The notes: a model not told the origin generated them from the letters alone. Shown: positions 30,120 through 39,910, counted from the stretch's first letter. The stretch is DNA of 64,000 bases from an uncultured Nostoc sp. (GCF_937863485.1 NZ_CALMFY010000103.1:83037-147036); one strand, 5' to 3'. Numbers and translations: made by a program.

Positions 30120-30532
30120 TCGCGTGTTCCAGCTAAACGAGAACCACCATAATAAATTAATATCTTTAACAGAATATTTTCATAAAAGCCATTCCGGCTC
30201 AAATGTGAGTGACTGACCAGATACAATAATTCCTCAGTTTACCTGGTGATCCTTTCACAATCATGAGCAGCTTTTGATTGAGCGCGGTAGATTAGTAATA
30301 CTTAAGGACTTGCAACAATCATTTACAAGTCTTACAAACAAAAGTAACATTCTCTGAGAATAACCAGTCGCCATCGGATTGGTTGATGTCTATGTGTATG
30401 CTTGTAGGAAAATAGCTGATTTCCACAAGTATGTGTTTTGGCGGCAGCAGCCAAGCTGCTAGCGTTTTGGACAGTTACTTGCGGCAGAAGCTGCTTCAAG
30501 TAAAGCCTTTGCTATTTGACTAATATCCTGGT

Positions 30533-31298
30533 ATGGATACCAATAAAAAAAGTTCCTCTAGCTTAAAACAGGAGAATCGGGGCTTGGTAATCGATCGCCT
30601 AAAACAGGACTTAAAAAACGACCTGATTACTGGTTTGTTGGTAGTAATTCCGTTAGCAACCACTATCTGGCTGACAATTACCATTGCTACTTAGGTAATC
30701 AACTTCCTCACCCAAATTCCCAAACAGCTGAATCCCTTTGATGGCTTAAACTTAATTTTAGTAATTTTACTGAATTTATTAGTAGGATTAGCTGTACCCC
30801 TACTGAGTATCTTATTGATGGGCTTGATGGCTCGCAATATTGCTGGGCGGTAGGTTGCTAGATTTTGGTGAGCGGTTATTACAGGCAATTCCTTTAGCGG
30901 GACAGGTATATAAAACCCTGAAGCAGCTTTTAGAAACAATAGTCAAAGATTCCAATGGCAAGTTTCGCCGGGTAATTTTGGTAGAGTATCCCCGCCGAGG
31001 AATTTGGGCGATCGCCTTTGTTACTGGTGCAATCAGCAGTGATATCCAAGCCCAGATGTCTCGCCCCGTGCTAAGTGTTTTTATCCCCACCACCCCGAAT
31101 CCGACTACCGGATGGTACGCACTCGTTCCTGAAGACGAGGTGGTGAACCTCTCCATGTCGATTGAAGACGCCTTTAAAATAGTTGTATTAGGTGGCATTG
31201 TCGCCCCCAATACGTCCTTGGTTTTCCCCAAAGGGTCCACACTGGAAGTCAAACACAACCAAATCAAGCAGCAGGTTATTCCCGTTGAAGAAACTTAA
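30533..31298 (+). pseudogene. DUF502 membrane protein gene with a stop and a 1-nt insertion
   Basis: From ATG 30533 the frame reads LKQDLKNDLITGLLVVIPLA and TTIWLTITIAT, then TAG at 30692-30694 where the family has Trp (TGG to TAG). It continues VINFLTQIPKQLNPFDGLN and LLVGLAVPLLSILLMGLM to NIAGR. An extra A in CGGTAGG (30852) then shifts the frame by one. The rest is the track ORF 30840-31298 (RLLDFGERLLQAIPLAGQVY, YPRRGIWAIAFVTG, VFIPTTPNPTTGWYALVPED). All parts of a DUF502 protein are present and in order. With two lesions it is most likely a recent pseudogene; sequencing error cannot be excluded from one read of the sequence. Confidence 0.88.
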
Positions 31299-31420
31299 AA
31301 TCAATCTGGCAAAGTCACAAGCAAATGCGTAATGTTGTTGTTGGACTGTGCCAAAATTGATAGGCTTGTAAGTTTGTCCTGCCTAGTTCATCAGTTCTCG
31401 CACAATCACCTCTCATTTTT

Positions 31421-32062
31421 ATGCAACCTCGTAAACCCCAGCAAATTGCTCGTGAATTAGCGCTTTTAAGCCTTAGCCAATTGCCAGTTAACCCAAAGAA
31501 ATTAGATAAATTGGCAGACGATCAACTAGTATCCAAGTTGGTGCTAGGAGCAGTACGCACCCTGACCTCAGAAGTGCAAGATACCCTTGATAATGCCGCA
31601 GGTGAACTACAACGCAGTAACGATCGCATCTTAAGTAGCCAAACTCGGGCCTCCGACCTCAATAGTGCTAGAACAATGCTTCAAGAGGCGATCGCCTGCA
31701 CCCAGACAGCAATCAATCAGTTGGGTACAGCAGTTGATTTCCCAGAATTGATTCAGTTAGCTAATCAGGATAAGGGAGTCCGGAATTACGCTAAAGAGCT
31801 TGTGATTACCGTCAACGAAAATCGACACATTATAGATGAACTCCTTTCTAGTGCCTTAGTAGATTGGCAAGTAACTCGCCTCGCCCAAATCGACCGCGAT
31901 ATCCTACAAATCGCTGTGGCAGAAATGAAGTTCTTAGGAGTTGCAGATAGTATTGCCATCAACGAAGCTGTGGAGCTAGCCAAACGCTACAGTGGAGACG
32001 ACGGTCATCGGTTTATTAACGGTGTTTTGCGCCGAGTCACTGAGCAGAAAAAAACAGCATAG
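31421..32062 (+). CDS. nusB: Transcription antitermination factor NusB
   Basis: 213 residues. NusB binds boxA RNA with NusE/S10 and supports rRNA antitermination. N-terminal [20 protein letters not shown] is the arginine-rich RNA-binding start; the C-terminal signature is [38 protein letters not shown] and NGVLRRV. The protein is longer than the ~140-residue E. coli form because of an inserted helical segment (~60-120), as usual in cyanobacteria. It is followed ~500 nt later by ftsY on the same strand, a common cyanobacterial order. Confidence 0.95.
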   Translation: MQPRKPQQIARELALLSLSQLPVNPKKLDKLADDQLVSKLVLGAVRTLTSEVQDTLDNAAGELQRSNDRILSSQTRASDLNSARTMLQEAIACTQTAINQLGTAVDFPELIQLANQDKGVRNYAKELVITVNENRHIIDELLSSALVDWQVTRLAQIDRDILQIAVAEMKFLGVADSIAINEAVELAKRYSGDDGHRFINGVLRRVTEQKKTA

Positions 32063-32560
32063 TACCGCTACGTAATTCGTAATTCCTATACTGCCATAGA
32101 GAAAAGTCTGTAGCCGCAGAAGCGGCTTTTTCCGAGATTCTCCCTACAGCCCTTCTCAAGACAGGAGACGCTCTTGCGTTCGGGCATCCTAGGGCAGGCG
32201 CTAGCCTCTGGCAATGTGAGAAGGGGAGCCACTGCGGTCTTATCCCTTTGGGAGAAGGGGAGACGATGCCGCGCATAGCGCAGCGGTAGCGAGCCTGCGA
32301 ACGCAAGAGCGTCTCGTAGAGAGCGTCTGGGGGTTTCCCCGAGGAGGAACTGCCGTGCATGGTATCCCGACTTGAGCGGACTGGCGTCAAGTGGCGTGAG
32401 ACACTGCACGAACGGAAGGAACCCTCTGTTAGTACCGATTCTCCTCAAACTGGCGTTGAAAGGTGAGGATAACCCAGAAGTTTTCACCCCAAGAAAAAGT
32501 GCAAAGTTAAATTAAACTCATAACTTATAACTTATAACTCATATAACTAATACTGCTGCA
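32063..32560. repeat. Repeat-filled nusB-ftsY gap (family copy 2, plus MITE arm)
   Basis: 498 nt without a gene. At ~32138-32215 it has CTCCCTACAGCCCTT, GACGCTCTTGCGTTCGGGCA and CTAGCCTCTGGCAATGTG, in the same order as near 37150 and, in part, 8410. At 32368-32398 it carries the complement of the 29843-29873 segment. At 32516-32549 heptamer repeats (ACTTATA) run up to the ftsY leader. The track ORFs here are translated repeats. Confidence 0.8.
32516..32549 (+). repeat. STRR heptamer repeats before ftsY
   Basis: Degenerate tandem copies of ACTTATA / ACTCATA spaced by 7 nt, a short tandemly repeated repetitive (STRR) type known from heterocystous cyanobacteria. They end ~12 nt before the ftsY ATG and therefore lie in its leader. 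Confidence 0.75.
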
Positions 32561-34213
32561 ATGGTTTTTAATTGGTTCCGTCGTCAATATAACGATTCCT
32601 CTAACACTCCCTCTGATCAGAAACAGGAAGAAACTCCTGCTGTACAAGAACCCCAACCAGAGCCAGCCGAAACGTCAACACCAACTGCTGAAACTGCACC
32701 AGACACAACGGCAGATTTGTTGGCGTTTGCTAAAGCTGCCTACAAAAATATTCAGCAAAAACAACAAGCTGAGGTAGTAGAAACCTCACCTGATTCAGCA
32801 CAACCTGAAACCGCAGAAACGGCAATTGCGGAAATCACTGAACCAGAAGCAACTGAGGAACGTGTTAGTACAACTGTAGAAACTCCACAGCCAGAAGTTA
32901 TCCAAGCAGCTACTGAGGAAGAAAGTACAGAAGATTCCTCAGTAGCAGCAATTCCTGAAGAGCCAGATGTCAAAAGCCCAGAAATAAAGGCAAGTGAAGT
33001 TGAACCAACGCCCATCGAACCACTAGCTACGCCAGAGGCAACACAGCCAACAGCACCAGCCACCTTATCCTTCTTAGAACGGGCGGCGGCAGAACGGCAA
33101 GCCAAGCTGGAACAACTAATAGCCACCGCCATTGAAATACCAGAACCGGAGGTAGTACAGCCAGTAGCTGCAACCTCAGAGACAGGAGAGGAAATTCCTG
33201 GACTGGTATTTGATGATGGGTTTGTCTGGTCAGCGAAAGTCCTAGCAGCTCAAGGTAGAAGTCCAGAAGAGGTTTCTATTGAAGAAATTACCTGGCTAAA
33301 AAAGCTTCGGCAAGGCTTAGACAAAACTCGTCGTAGCATCCTCAACCAACTAAAGGCGATCGTTGGTCAAGGGCCGCTAAACCTTGCTGCTGTGACAGAA
33401 ATTGAGGCATTGCTCCTGCAAGCTGATGTGGGTGTAGAGGCGACAGACTTTATTATCAATGCCCTACAGAAAAAACTTCGAGAAGAAGTCACTGCACCTG
33501 AAGAAGCGATCGCTTACCTAAAAAAAATTCTCCGGGATATGCTGGATGCACCGAGCAAAACATCTCAGAAAACTACCTTTACCATAGAAAAAGAAACCTT
33601 AAATATTTGGTTAATCACTGGGGTGAATGGTGCCGGTAAAACCACTACCATCGGCAAAATTGCCCACCTGGGACAAAAATCTGGTTATAAATGCTTGATT
33701 GGGGCAGCAGACACCTTCCGCGCCGCCGCCGTGGAACAGGTCAAGGTTTGGGGTAGTAGAAGTGGTGTAGAAGTAATTGCTAATCCTGGGAAAAATACAG
33801 ATCCGGCAGCAGTTGTATTTGATGCGATCGCTGCCGCCCAAGCGCGTCAAACAGAATTACTTTTGGTAGATACAGCTGGGCGATTGCAAAACAAGAAAAA
33901 TTTAATGGACGAACTCAGCAAAATCCGGCGAATTATCGACAAAAAAGCCCCAAATGCCAAAGTAGAATCTCTATTGGTTTTAGATGCCACTTTAGGTCAA
34001 AATGGACTGCGGCAAGCCGAAGTTTTCTCCCAAGCTGCCCAATTAAGTGGCGTTGTCTTAACCAAACTGGACGGCACCGCCAAAGGCGGTGTTGCCCTTG
34101 CCGTTGTGCAGCAGCTAGGTTTACCCATTCGCTTTATTGGTGCTGGCGAAGGAATTGAAGACCTGCGCCCCTTTTCTAGCTATGAGTTTGTCGAAGCTCT
34201 CTTGAGTGGCTAG
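32561..34213 (+). CDS. ftsY: Signal recognition particle receptor FtsY
   Basis: 550 residues. GTPase that docks SRP-ribosome complexes at the membrane for cotranslational insertion. A long acidic A-domain (residues ~15-215, rich in Glu/Pro/Thr/Ala) precedes the helical N domain (~230-330) and the G domain: GVNGAGKTTTIGKIAHLGQ (G1), DTFRAAAVEQ (insertion box), DTAGRLQNKKNLMDEL (G3), TKLDGTAKGG (G4), GAGEGIEDLRPF (G5). The A-domain is highly charged and repetitive, so its length will vary among relatives. In the track, a shadow ORF (32752-33132) lies on the other strand of this stretch. Confidence 0.96.
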   Translation: MVFNWFRRQYNDSSNTPSDQKQEETPAVQEPQPEPAETSTPTAETAPDTTADLLAFAKAAYKNIQQKQQAEVVETSPDSAQPETAETAIAEITEPEATEERVSTTVETPQPEVIQAATEEESTEDSSVAAIPEEPDVKSPEIKASEVEPTPIEPLATPEATQPTAPATLSFLERAAAERQAKLEQLIATAIEIPEPEVVQPVAATSETGEEIPGLVFDDGFVWSAKVLAAQGRSPEEVSIEEITWLKKLRQGLDKTRRSILNQLKAIVGQGPLNLAAVTEIEALLLQADVGVEATDFIINALQKKLREEVTAPEEAIAYLKKILRDMLDAPSKTSQKTTFTIEKETLNIWLITGVNGAGKTTTIGKIAHLGQKSGYKCLIGAADTFRAAAVEQVKVWGSRSGVEVIANPGKNTDPAAVVFDAIAAAQARQTELLLVDTAGRLQNKKNLMDELSKIRRIIDKKAPNAKVESLLVLDATLGQNGLRQAEVFSQAAQLSGVVLTKLDGTAKGGVALAVVQQLGLPIRFIGAGEGIEDLRPFSSYEFVEALLSG

Positions 34214-34369
34214 TTGAAAAATTTATAGTTAAAAATTTTTCTTGACAAACTGATAAATTTAGGGATGACTAATCTGGTATTATCACTCGAACTAATTAGA
34301 AACAAAATACTGGAAACAGCTCAAGTCCTAAAATCATGAGTTTGCCACAATAGATGGGTGAGTTTTGCT

Positions 34370-34850
34370 AAAATTTCAAGCTAATGCCCTTTTTTCACGC
34401 CCTGAATGGGCTTTTTAAAGGTAGCAGCGGGCATTTATTTGCAACACATAAAAGCCCGTAAACTCGCATCTTGCAGCAATTTAAAGGGCAGTCGAGACGC
34501 TTACCCCCCATAAATATAACTATTGTGGGATGGACAGCAGTCTGAGCTATGAGTAGTGCGTTGGGGAGCCAGCGCGGGTGAGTCCAGCACTGAGGGAGGG
34601 TGTTATCCTCCGCAAGTGACTGGTATTAGCTATGGCGATTTAAAGCAACCGCGTTAGCGAGTCGAAAGAGGTGCATGCTGCACGTAACTTACTTAAGAGT
34701 AGGAGTACGAGTGTCAGTTGTTTGCCCAGCGCTGACCTCAGGAAAAGGACGGCTTCCGACCATCAGAACTTCGGAGAATCGTCCACTGTGGACTCAAAAA
34801 GCAAATTGGTGTAAGTAAGCTGGTTCAACACTCCCAGGTGCATTCTCAGA
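34370..34850 (+). ncRNA. Candidate structured non-coding RNA, family unknown
   Basis: Several strong hairpins are packed in about 480 nt that have no ORF. They are GGAGG/CCTCC at ~34594-34612, GTGCA-TGC-TGCAC at ~34671-34683, GGACG...CGTCC with inner TCCGA/TCGGA at ~34747-34784, and a long-range CTTACTTA (~34688) / TAAGTAAG (~34813) helix closing the 3' half. Base composition differs sharply from the flanks. It does not show group II domain V, RNase P, SRP, tmRNA or a known riboswitch core to my eye. IscB-associated omega/HEARO-type RNAs without an adjacent ORF are one possibility. Strand is a guess. Confidence 0.35.
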
Positions 34851-35163
34851 TATTATTTGCAAAAGTATCACAAATATTTTTTGTAGTAAATCGAGAGGTT
34901 TGAACTCTGATAGTTAAATGACAACACTCTTTCTGGTTTTTGACTTAAAGTTCTTGGAGGAGATTTTTCTAGATTTAGTGTCATCTCTTGTATTGATATC
35001 TTACACTTACCAAATGACTCCCACCTAAAATCAATTACAGGTTAATGCTTTAAGTCTGTTATCACTGGCTCGAAAGATTAAGTTATCTCACTTTTATTCC
35101 GTTTCATTGGGTTTAATTTTTGTATATTGAGCAAGTCAAAATTTACAAAACGAGAAATTTAAA

Positions 35164-35331
35164 ATGAAAAAGCTCAATATTGGCGATTATTCCGGCAATT
35201 ATGGGATACAAATTAAGTATTTGAAGACTTATTTACATATTCTCAGGTTTGGGAATGAATGTAAGTCTGTTTTTTCCCAAACCAAGCTCGATTTTAGCGC
35301 TGATAGAGGTTTTCACGAAAAAGACTTCTAG
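35164..35331 (+). CDS. Possible small ORF, 55 aa
   Basis: ATG to TAG, too short for the track. It reads MKKLNIGDYSGNYGIQIKYL and ends GFHEKDF. No domain recognised, a weak upstream AACGAGAAAT only, no similarity known to me. It lies in AT-rich DNA where such ORFs occur by chance. Confidence 0.15.
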   Translation: MKKLNIGDYSGNYGIQIKYLKTYLHILRFGNECKSVFSQTKLDFSADRGFHEKDF

Positions 35332-35697
35332 TCTCCTAGTTGTCTCTGCCCAAATAGTGACTCTGAAAACGTTATAAATTATTCTTGGAATAAAGTATTT
35401 TTATTACTTTAGAGATATGCTTTGGGAATTAAGTTATGAAAAAATGAAAAACTTTCTTAATTATCACCGAAACTAGTAATTTTTACGGGTTGGGTTTTGA
35501 CTAAAAATACATGATTTTAAATTACTAATTTTCCGTCAAAAATATAATAAGCAAATAAAATACTCATAAAAGTTGCTTGTTACGTCTTTATACTCTTGCT
35601 AAAGTGACAAGTCTTGTCTAAATATGGTTTAGCAATGCCAAAGCCAAAAGATTTATAAGTAATCTAAAATCTGCCAATATAAAGTGCAATAGTACCT

Positions 35698-37089
35698 GTG
35701 CCTGTGTCTCAACTGCCCTCTCAACCCACTGACAACAATAGTAGTACCGCGACGGATGTCACACCAGTCGTGGCACTCAAAGAACTCGTGGCAAGGTTAC
35801 ACCGGGAACAGAACAAAATTCAAGATTTGCTAAGTTCTTTAGGATTTGCCCTGAGAAGTTTCAATAATTTGAATCAGTTTTTGGAACTGATCCCGCTGAT
35901 GGCAACAAGAGTGACAGATGCAGACGGTAGCGCCCTCTTCCTCTACAAACCTAATGGTCAAGTCAGGTTAGAGCAGTTACATTGGCAAGATAGTCGTCAA
36001 CGAAAAAATATCCGCAAAGCGCTAGAAATAGCCAGCAGTCAAATCACACTTATGCCCAATACTGCCCCTCTAGCTAATGCCACGGGGATAATGGAAGACC
36101 AGATGCATCGCTATTTGGGGCCAGATGTGCAAATCTTTGGTACGGCGATTCTGGTGAAGCATACAGAACGGGGATGGCTCTATGTCTTGAGCCGCGATCC
36201 AGAATATAGTTGGACAGAAACTAGGCAAAAGTTAGTTAGGTTAGTGGCAGACCAAACAGCAGTAGCGATCGAAAACGATGAACTAGCTGTAGAATTAAGA
36301 AAAAAAGAACGCCTAGACCAAGAACTAGAAATTGGCGCAGAAATTCAACGGCGACTTCTGCCACGTCAATGCCCGATAATCCCTGGTGCTGTCCTAGCGG
36401 CACGTTGTAAACCTGCCAATCGCGTTGGCGGAGACTACTACGACTTTATTGCTACGAATCACAATAAGATTCAGCCCAAGACCAAAGGCAGCACGGAAAC
36501 TAGTCGCTGGGGTTTAGTTATTGGAGATGTCATGGGCAAAGGTGTCCCCGCTGGGCTGATTATGACGATGATGCGGGGAATGCTACGGGGAGAAGTGCTA
36601 CATGGTAATTCCCCAGCAGGAATTCTGCAAAACTTAAATAGAGTTATGTATGCAGATTTGGACAATTCCCAGCGTTTTGTAACGCTATTTTACTCAGAAT
36701 ATAATCCCCATAACCGAATTTTATCTTATAGTAATGCGGCACATAATCCTCCCTTATGGTGGCACGCAGCCACGAAAACTGTCAGCCGTTTAGATACTTT
36801 AGGAATGTTAATCGGTTTGGATGCTAACAGCCAATATGAAGATGCCCAGGCACAGTTAGAGCCTGGGGATACAATTATTTACTATACAGATGGCTTGACC
36901 GATGCTGCTGCCGCTGGTGGCGATCGCTTCGATGAAGACAACTTTGTCACTAGCTTCAATACGGCTTGCAAGTACTGCAATGGCCCACAGGAGATTGTGG
37001 ATTACCTATTTGACCAAGTTCAGCAATTCATTGGTGCTGATAGGCAAAACACTGATGATATGACACTAGTTGTTCTGCAAATTTTATAG
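35698..37089 (+). CDS. GAF-PP2C (RsbU/SpoIIE-type) serine phosphatase
   Basis: 463 residues, GTG start. The N-terminal ~190 residues form a GAF domain (AFALRSFNNLNQFLELIPLM, DGSALFLYKPNGQVRLEQL, VADQTAVAIENDELA). A short helical linker (RKKERLDQELEIGAEIQRRL) then leads to the PP2C/SpoIIE domain: LPRQCPIIPGAVLAARC, VGGDYYDF (metal Asp), GDVMGKGVPAGLIM, YYTDGLTDAAA and TDDMTLVVLQI. Such proteins dephosphorylate anti-sigma-factor antagonists or similar partners; the GAF domain senses a small ligand or light. No anti-sigma partner gene is adjacent. The target is unknown. Confidence 0.9.
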   Translation: MPVSQLPSQPTDNNSSTATDVTPVVALKELVARLHREQNKIQDLLSSLGFALRSFNNLNQFLELIPLMATRVTDADGSALFLYKPNGQVRLEQLHWQDSRQRKNIRKALEIASSQITLMPNTAPLANATGIMEDQMHRYLGPDVQIFGTAILVKHTERGWLYVLSRDPEYSWTETRQKLVRLVADQTAVAIENDELAVELRKKERLDQELEIGAEIQRRLLPRQCPIIPGAVLAARCKPANRVGGDYYDFIATNHNKIQPKTKGSTETSRWGLVIGDVMGKGVPAGLIMTMMRGMLRGEVLHGNSPAGILQNLNRVMYADLDNSQRFVTLFYSEYNPHNRILSYSNAAHNPPLWWHAATKTVSRLDTLGMLIGLDANSQYEDAQAQLEPGDTIIYYTDGLTDAAAAGGDRFDEDNFVTSFNTACKYCNGPQEIVDYLFDQVQQFIGADRQNTDDMTLVVLQIL

Positions 37090-37883
37090 TCATTTACCCA
37101 TAATAAAACTATCCCACCCGCACTGGGGCGCACCCTGACGCCACTTGCTTCTCCCTACAGCCCTTCTATCTTAAGGAGACGCTCTTGCATTCGGGCATCC
37201 TACGGCAGGCGCTAGCCTCTGGCAATGTGAAAAGGGCATTGCCTCGCTCAACGCAGTGGCTACTCTTGCCACCCCCACCAAATCATAGATTTGGTAGCCA
37301 ACTTTCGTAGTTGCGCGTCTGAATCCCCCACTGATAGCCAGTGGTAGCGAGTCTCTTGGCGTCTTGATTCTGATTCCTAGATTTTAAATAGGTAAATTCT
37401 TCTTCAATTATTTTTTCTTTGACTTTCTGTAGCGATCGCCCAAATGGCCGCACACCAACCTTTTTTAGTGAATCGTTTGTGTTTAGCCTTTAGAATAATA
37501 CATAAAAAATGATCCTTAGAATACTTTTCTGTTCAAGTAAAAACTATATATTTTGCACATCTAGCACAGTAGGAAACGCCGAGGGGGAGACCAGGTAAAA
37601 GGTAAAATGTACAAGGTAAAAAGTAAAAGGTAAATTTACTTCTTCATTTTTGCTTTCTTTCTATCCTTGTGACGCAAGCATTTGGCCTGCTCCGTTTTGG
37701 CGTTTTTATTTTTCCTTTCTCCGCCGTAGCAAGTTCACAACAGCAACGACGGAGTTTTGCTTTGTTTATTTCTCAAGTCTAGACTTGTTTGTTTTCAAGT
37801 TCCTTGGTATTTAAGTTAATAACCTTCATTTAATGATTTGTCAAGATATTTATAAAAATATTTTAAATTCAGAATTCAGATGG
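37090..37883. repeat. Repeat-filled intergenic region (family copy 3, plus STRR)
   Basis: 794 nt between convergent genes. At ~37150-37230 it has CTCCCTACAGCCCTT, GACGCTCTTGCATTCGGGCA and CTAGCCTCTGGCAATGTG, the same block as at ~32140. At 37593-37636 there are GGTAAAA heptamer repeats. Near 37720-37755, CTCCGCCG...CGACGGAG forms a hairpin that could help end transcription. No gene seen. Confidence 0.75.
37593..37636 (+). repeat. STRR heptamer repeats (GGTAAAA)
   Basis: GGTAAAA and near copies (AGTAAAA) recur at mostly 7-nt spacing, in a gap between convergent genes. Confidence 0.75.
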
Positions 37884-39167
37884 CTATTCTTGCGCCCCAG
37901 CTTTTTGTAGACTCCGCACCACATTTTTATAACCATTAAATTCTGCAATCATCAAAGCAGTATAACCACCACGGTTTTTCAAATTCACATCTGCCCCAGC
38001 TTGGAGTAATACCTGCACGATTTCGTCATAACCTGCTGAGGCAGCCCACATCAAAGATGTTGCCCTGGCTGAGTCTTGAAAATTCACATCTGCCCCCTTT
38101 GCCAGCAGCAAATGTATAATCTCTGTGTGCTTGCGTTCGGTTGCCTTGATCAAAGCAGTTTTACCATCATCCCCCGGTGTCTTGACATCAGCACCATAGT
38201 CTAGCAACACTTTCACTGTTTGGGTGTGTCCTTGTGATGCAGCCAATGTCAAAGGTAGTTCACCAAGATTTTTACCATTAATATCTCCCCCAGAACGCAG
38301 CAGTGCCTCGACAATTTGGCTATGTCCCTGCAATGCTGCTACAAGCAGTGGCGTATCACCCAGGTGGTTCCTAATTTGGGCATCTGCACCCCTGTTAAGT
38401 AACACTTGTACGACATCAATGTAGCCTTCCACAACGGCAAGGTGTAGGGCAGTTTCACCATCTTGATCTTGGAGATTAATCTCGGCACCTCGATCTAGTA
38501 AAGCTGCTGCAATCTCACTGTGTCCCGCTGCTGCTGCTGCCGATAGGGCAATTCCACCATTAGCGTTTTTCACATTCACATCAGCCCCTGCTGCTAGCAG
38601 TGCTTCCACAATCTCCAGATGTCCCAAGTCTGCCGCTAATGTTAAGAGTGTCTCACCCTCCTCATCTCGGATATTGACATCGGCACCAGTTTGAAGAATT
38701 GCTTCTATAACTTCTATTTGTCCCTGCTTAACGGCGATTTTCAAGGCAGCATCATCATCTTTATCTTTGATATTCACCTTCGCACCAGCAGCCAATAAGA
38801 CTCGCACTATATCTACATGGCCTTTGAGTACTGCTGCCATTAAAGCTGTGCTGCCATCTTCATTAGTGGCATTTACATCAGCACCTTTGGATAGTAAAAG
38901 CTGCACAATGTCAAACTGTTTGGCACTAGCTGCCAACATCAAAGCTGTCAAACCATAGAGTTTTCTTTTCAAGTTGATATTTGCCCCAGCATCCAGCAGC
39001 GATCGCACAATTTCGGTATAGCCTAAATTGGCAGCAAACATTAACGCCGTCGTGCCTTGGCGATCGCACGTGTCCACCAAGGCACCAGCACTTAGTAGCG
39101 CACATAGCCCCTTAATATCACCACTTTTAGCAGCTTTCAGCAGCAAAGTATCGTTGTTTTCAGTCAT
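37884..39167 (-). CDS. Ankyrin-repeat protein, 13 repeats
   Basis: 427 residues made wholly of ankyrin repeats of ~33 residues, with consensus DGxTALxLAAxxGHxEIVxxLL and GADVN (for example STALMAAVLKGHVDIVRVLL). I count thirteen, the first and last slightly divergent (capping). No signal peptide, enzymatic domain or membrane helix. It should be a soluble protein-binding scaffold. Partners are not suggested by the neighbours. Similar long ankyrin proteins are frequent in Nostoc and can expand or contract by recombination between repeats. Confidence 0.95.
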   Translation of the reverse strand: MTENNDTLLLKAAKSGDIKGLCALLSAGALVDTCDRQGTTALMFAANLGYTEIVRSLLDAGANINLKRKLYGLTALMLAASAKQFDIVQLLLSKGADVNATNEDGSTALMAAVLKGHVDIVRVLLAAGAKVNIKDKDDDAALKIAVKQGQIEVIEAILQTGADVNIRDEEGETLLTLAADLGHLEIVEALLAAGADVNVKNANGGIALSAAAAAGHSEIAAALLDRGAEINLQDQDGETALHLAVVEGYIDVVQVLLNRGADAQIRNHLGDTPLLVAALQGHSQIVEALLRSGGDINGKNLGELPLTLAASQGHTQTVKVLLDYGADVKTPGDDGKTALIKATERKHTEIIHLLLAKGADVNFQDSARATSLMWAASAGYDEIVQVLLQAGADVNLKNRGGYTALMIAEFNGYKNVVRSLQKAGAQE

Positions 39168-39377
39168 GGATAAGATCCCACACAGGGGGTTTTGTTCGTC
39201 TACCCTTAAAATTCAGTCTGAGATTGTTTATCCACTTTGGCAAGAGGGCGAAGCAAAATAGTAGGGGAGATGGGAGAACAGAATTTTCCTTATTCTCTTT
39301 TACTCTGTGCAGCTTTAACCACAGAAACTAGAGTTATGCTAATTTTTATGAAGATTTAATAATTAGGCGAGAACACA

Positions 39378-39848
39378 ATGAGTCTGCAACTTACTCCATC
39401 AATTAAATATTGGCTGAACTTCATTCATCCGGTGCTCATGTGGGCACTATTAGCACTCTCAATTTATGCTGCCTACTTGGGGCTGCAAGTACAGCATACC
39501 AGAAATGCTAAGGGGGAAGAAAAGAAAGAACTGATTAAAGGTAGATATAACGTCAGACACTACCAAATCGGGTCTATACTCCTAGCTTTGATGGTGGCAG
39601 GTGCGATCGGTGCAATGGCTGTCACTTACATCAATAATGGTAAGTTATTTTTCGGATCTCACCTACTAGCAGGGCTGGGTATGATGAGTTTGATTGCATT
39701 TTCTGCTGCTTTGTCTCCTTATATGCAGAAAGGGGCAAATTGGGCGCGTGCAACTCACATTTTGTTGAATTCTATCCTTTTGGGACTTTTTGCTTGGCAG
39801 GCTGTTACTGGCGTGCAAATTGTCCAAAGAATTCTGACTCAAGCATAG
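39378..39848 (+). CDS. DUF4079 family membrane protein
   Basis: 156 residues with four hydrophobic helices: FIHPVLMWALLALSIYAAYL, IGSILLALMVAGAIGAMAVT, HLLAGLGMMSLIAFSAALSP and THILLNSILLGLFAWQAVTG. Conserved His residues sit in or near helices (FIHP, VRHYQIG, GSHLL, ATHIL), recalling cytochrome b561-type haem ligation. DUF4079 occurs in cyanobacteria and chloroplasts; its function is unknown to me. ATG start. Convergent with the next gene across a strong hairpin. Confidence 0.82.
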   Translation: MSLQLTPSIKYWLNFIHPVLMWALLALSIYAAYLGLQVQHTRNAKGEEKKELIKGRYNVRHYQIGSILLALMVAGAIGAMAVTYINNGKLFFGSHLLAGLGMMSLIAFSAALSPYMQKGANWARATHILLNSILLGLFAWQAVTGVQIVQRILTQA

Positions 39849-39860
39849 ATTAAGTAGTAG

Positions 39861-39896
39861 TTTGTCATTTGTCACTAATTTTTGACAAATGACAAA
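39861..39896. terminator. Hairpin between convergent genes, likely bidirectional terminator
   Basis: TTTGTCATTTGTCA and its exact complement TGACAAATGACAAA form a 14-bp stem with an 8-nt loop, followed by an A-rich run (U-run for the minus strand). It is built from the STRR-like heptamer GTCATTT. Confidence 0.6.
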
Positions 39897-39910
39897 AAAT
39901 AACTGTTGAA

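Larger units (their letters stand above)
29777..30532. other. 756-nt repeat-rich intergenic region
   Basis: Contains a MITE-like element and a long perfect palindrome (listed separately), and HIP1-like GCGATCGC motifs. No gene is supported; ORF 29983-30216 crosses the palindrome and is not convincing. Confidence 0.5.
34214..35697. other. 1.48-kb intergenic region with candidate structured RNA
   Basis: The largest gap in the window. The first half is GC-richer and full of hairpins (next entry); the second half (34900-35697) is plain AT-rich DNA with one 55-codon ORF. No tRNA, tmRNA, RNase P, SRP or 6S RNA sequence was recognised. Confidence 0.5.

Noticed and set aside
30691-31267. Two minus-strand ORFs (82 and 151 aa)
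   Set aside because: They lie opposite the DUF502 pseudogene and have no recognisable domain.
32752-33132. 126-aa minus-strand ORF
   Set aside because: Shadow of the biased-composition acidic domain of ftsY.
34530-34850. Group II intron
   Set aside because: A GTGCG-like 5' start is present, but no domain V hairpin or reverse transcriptase was found.
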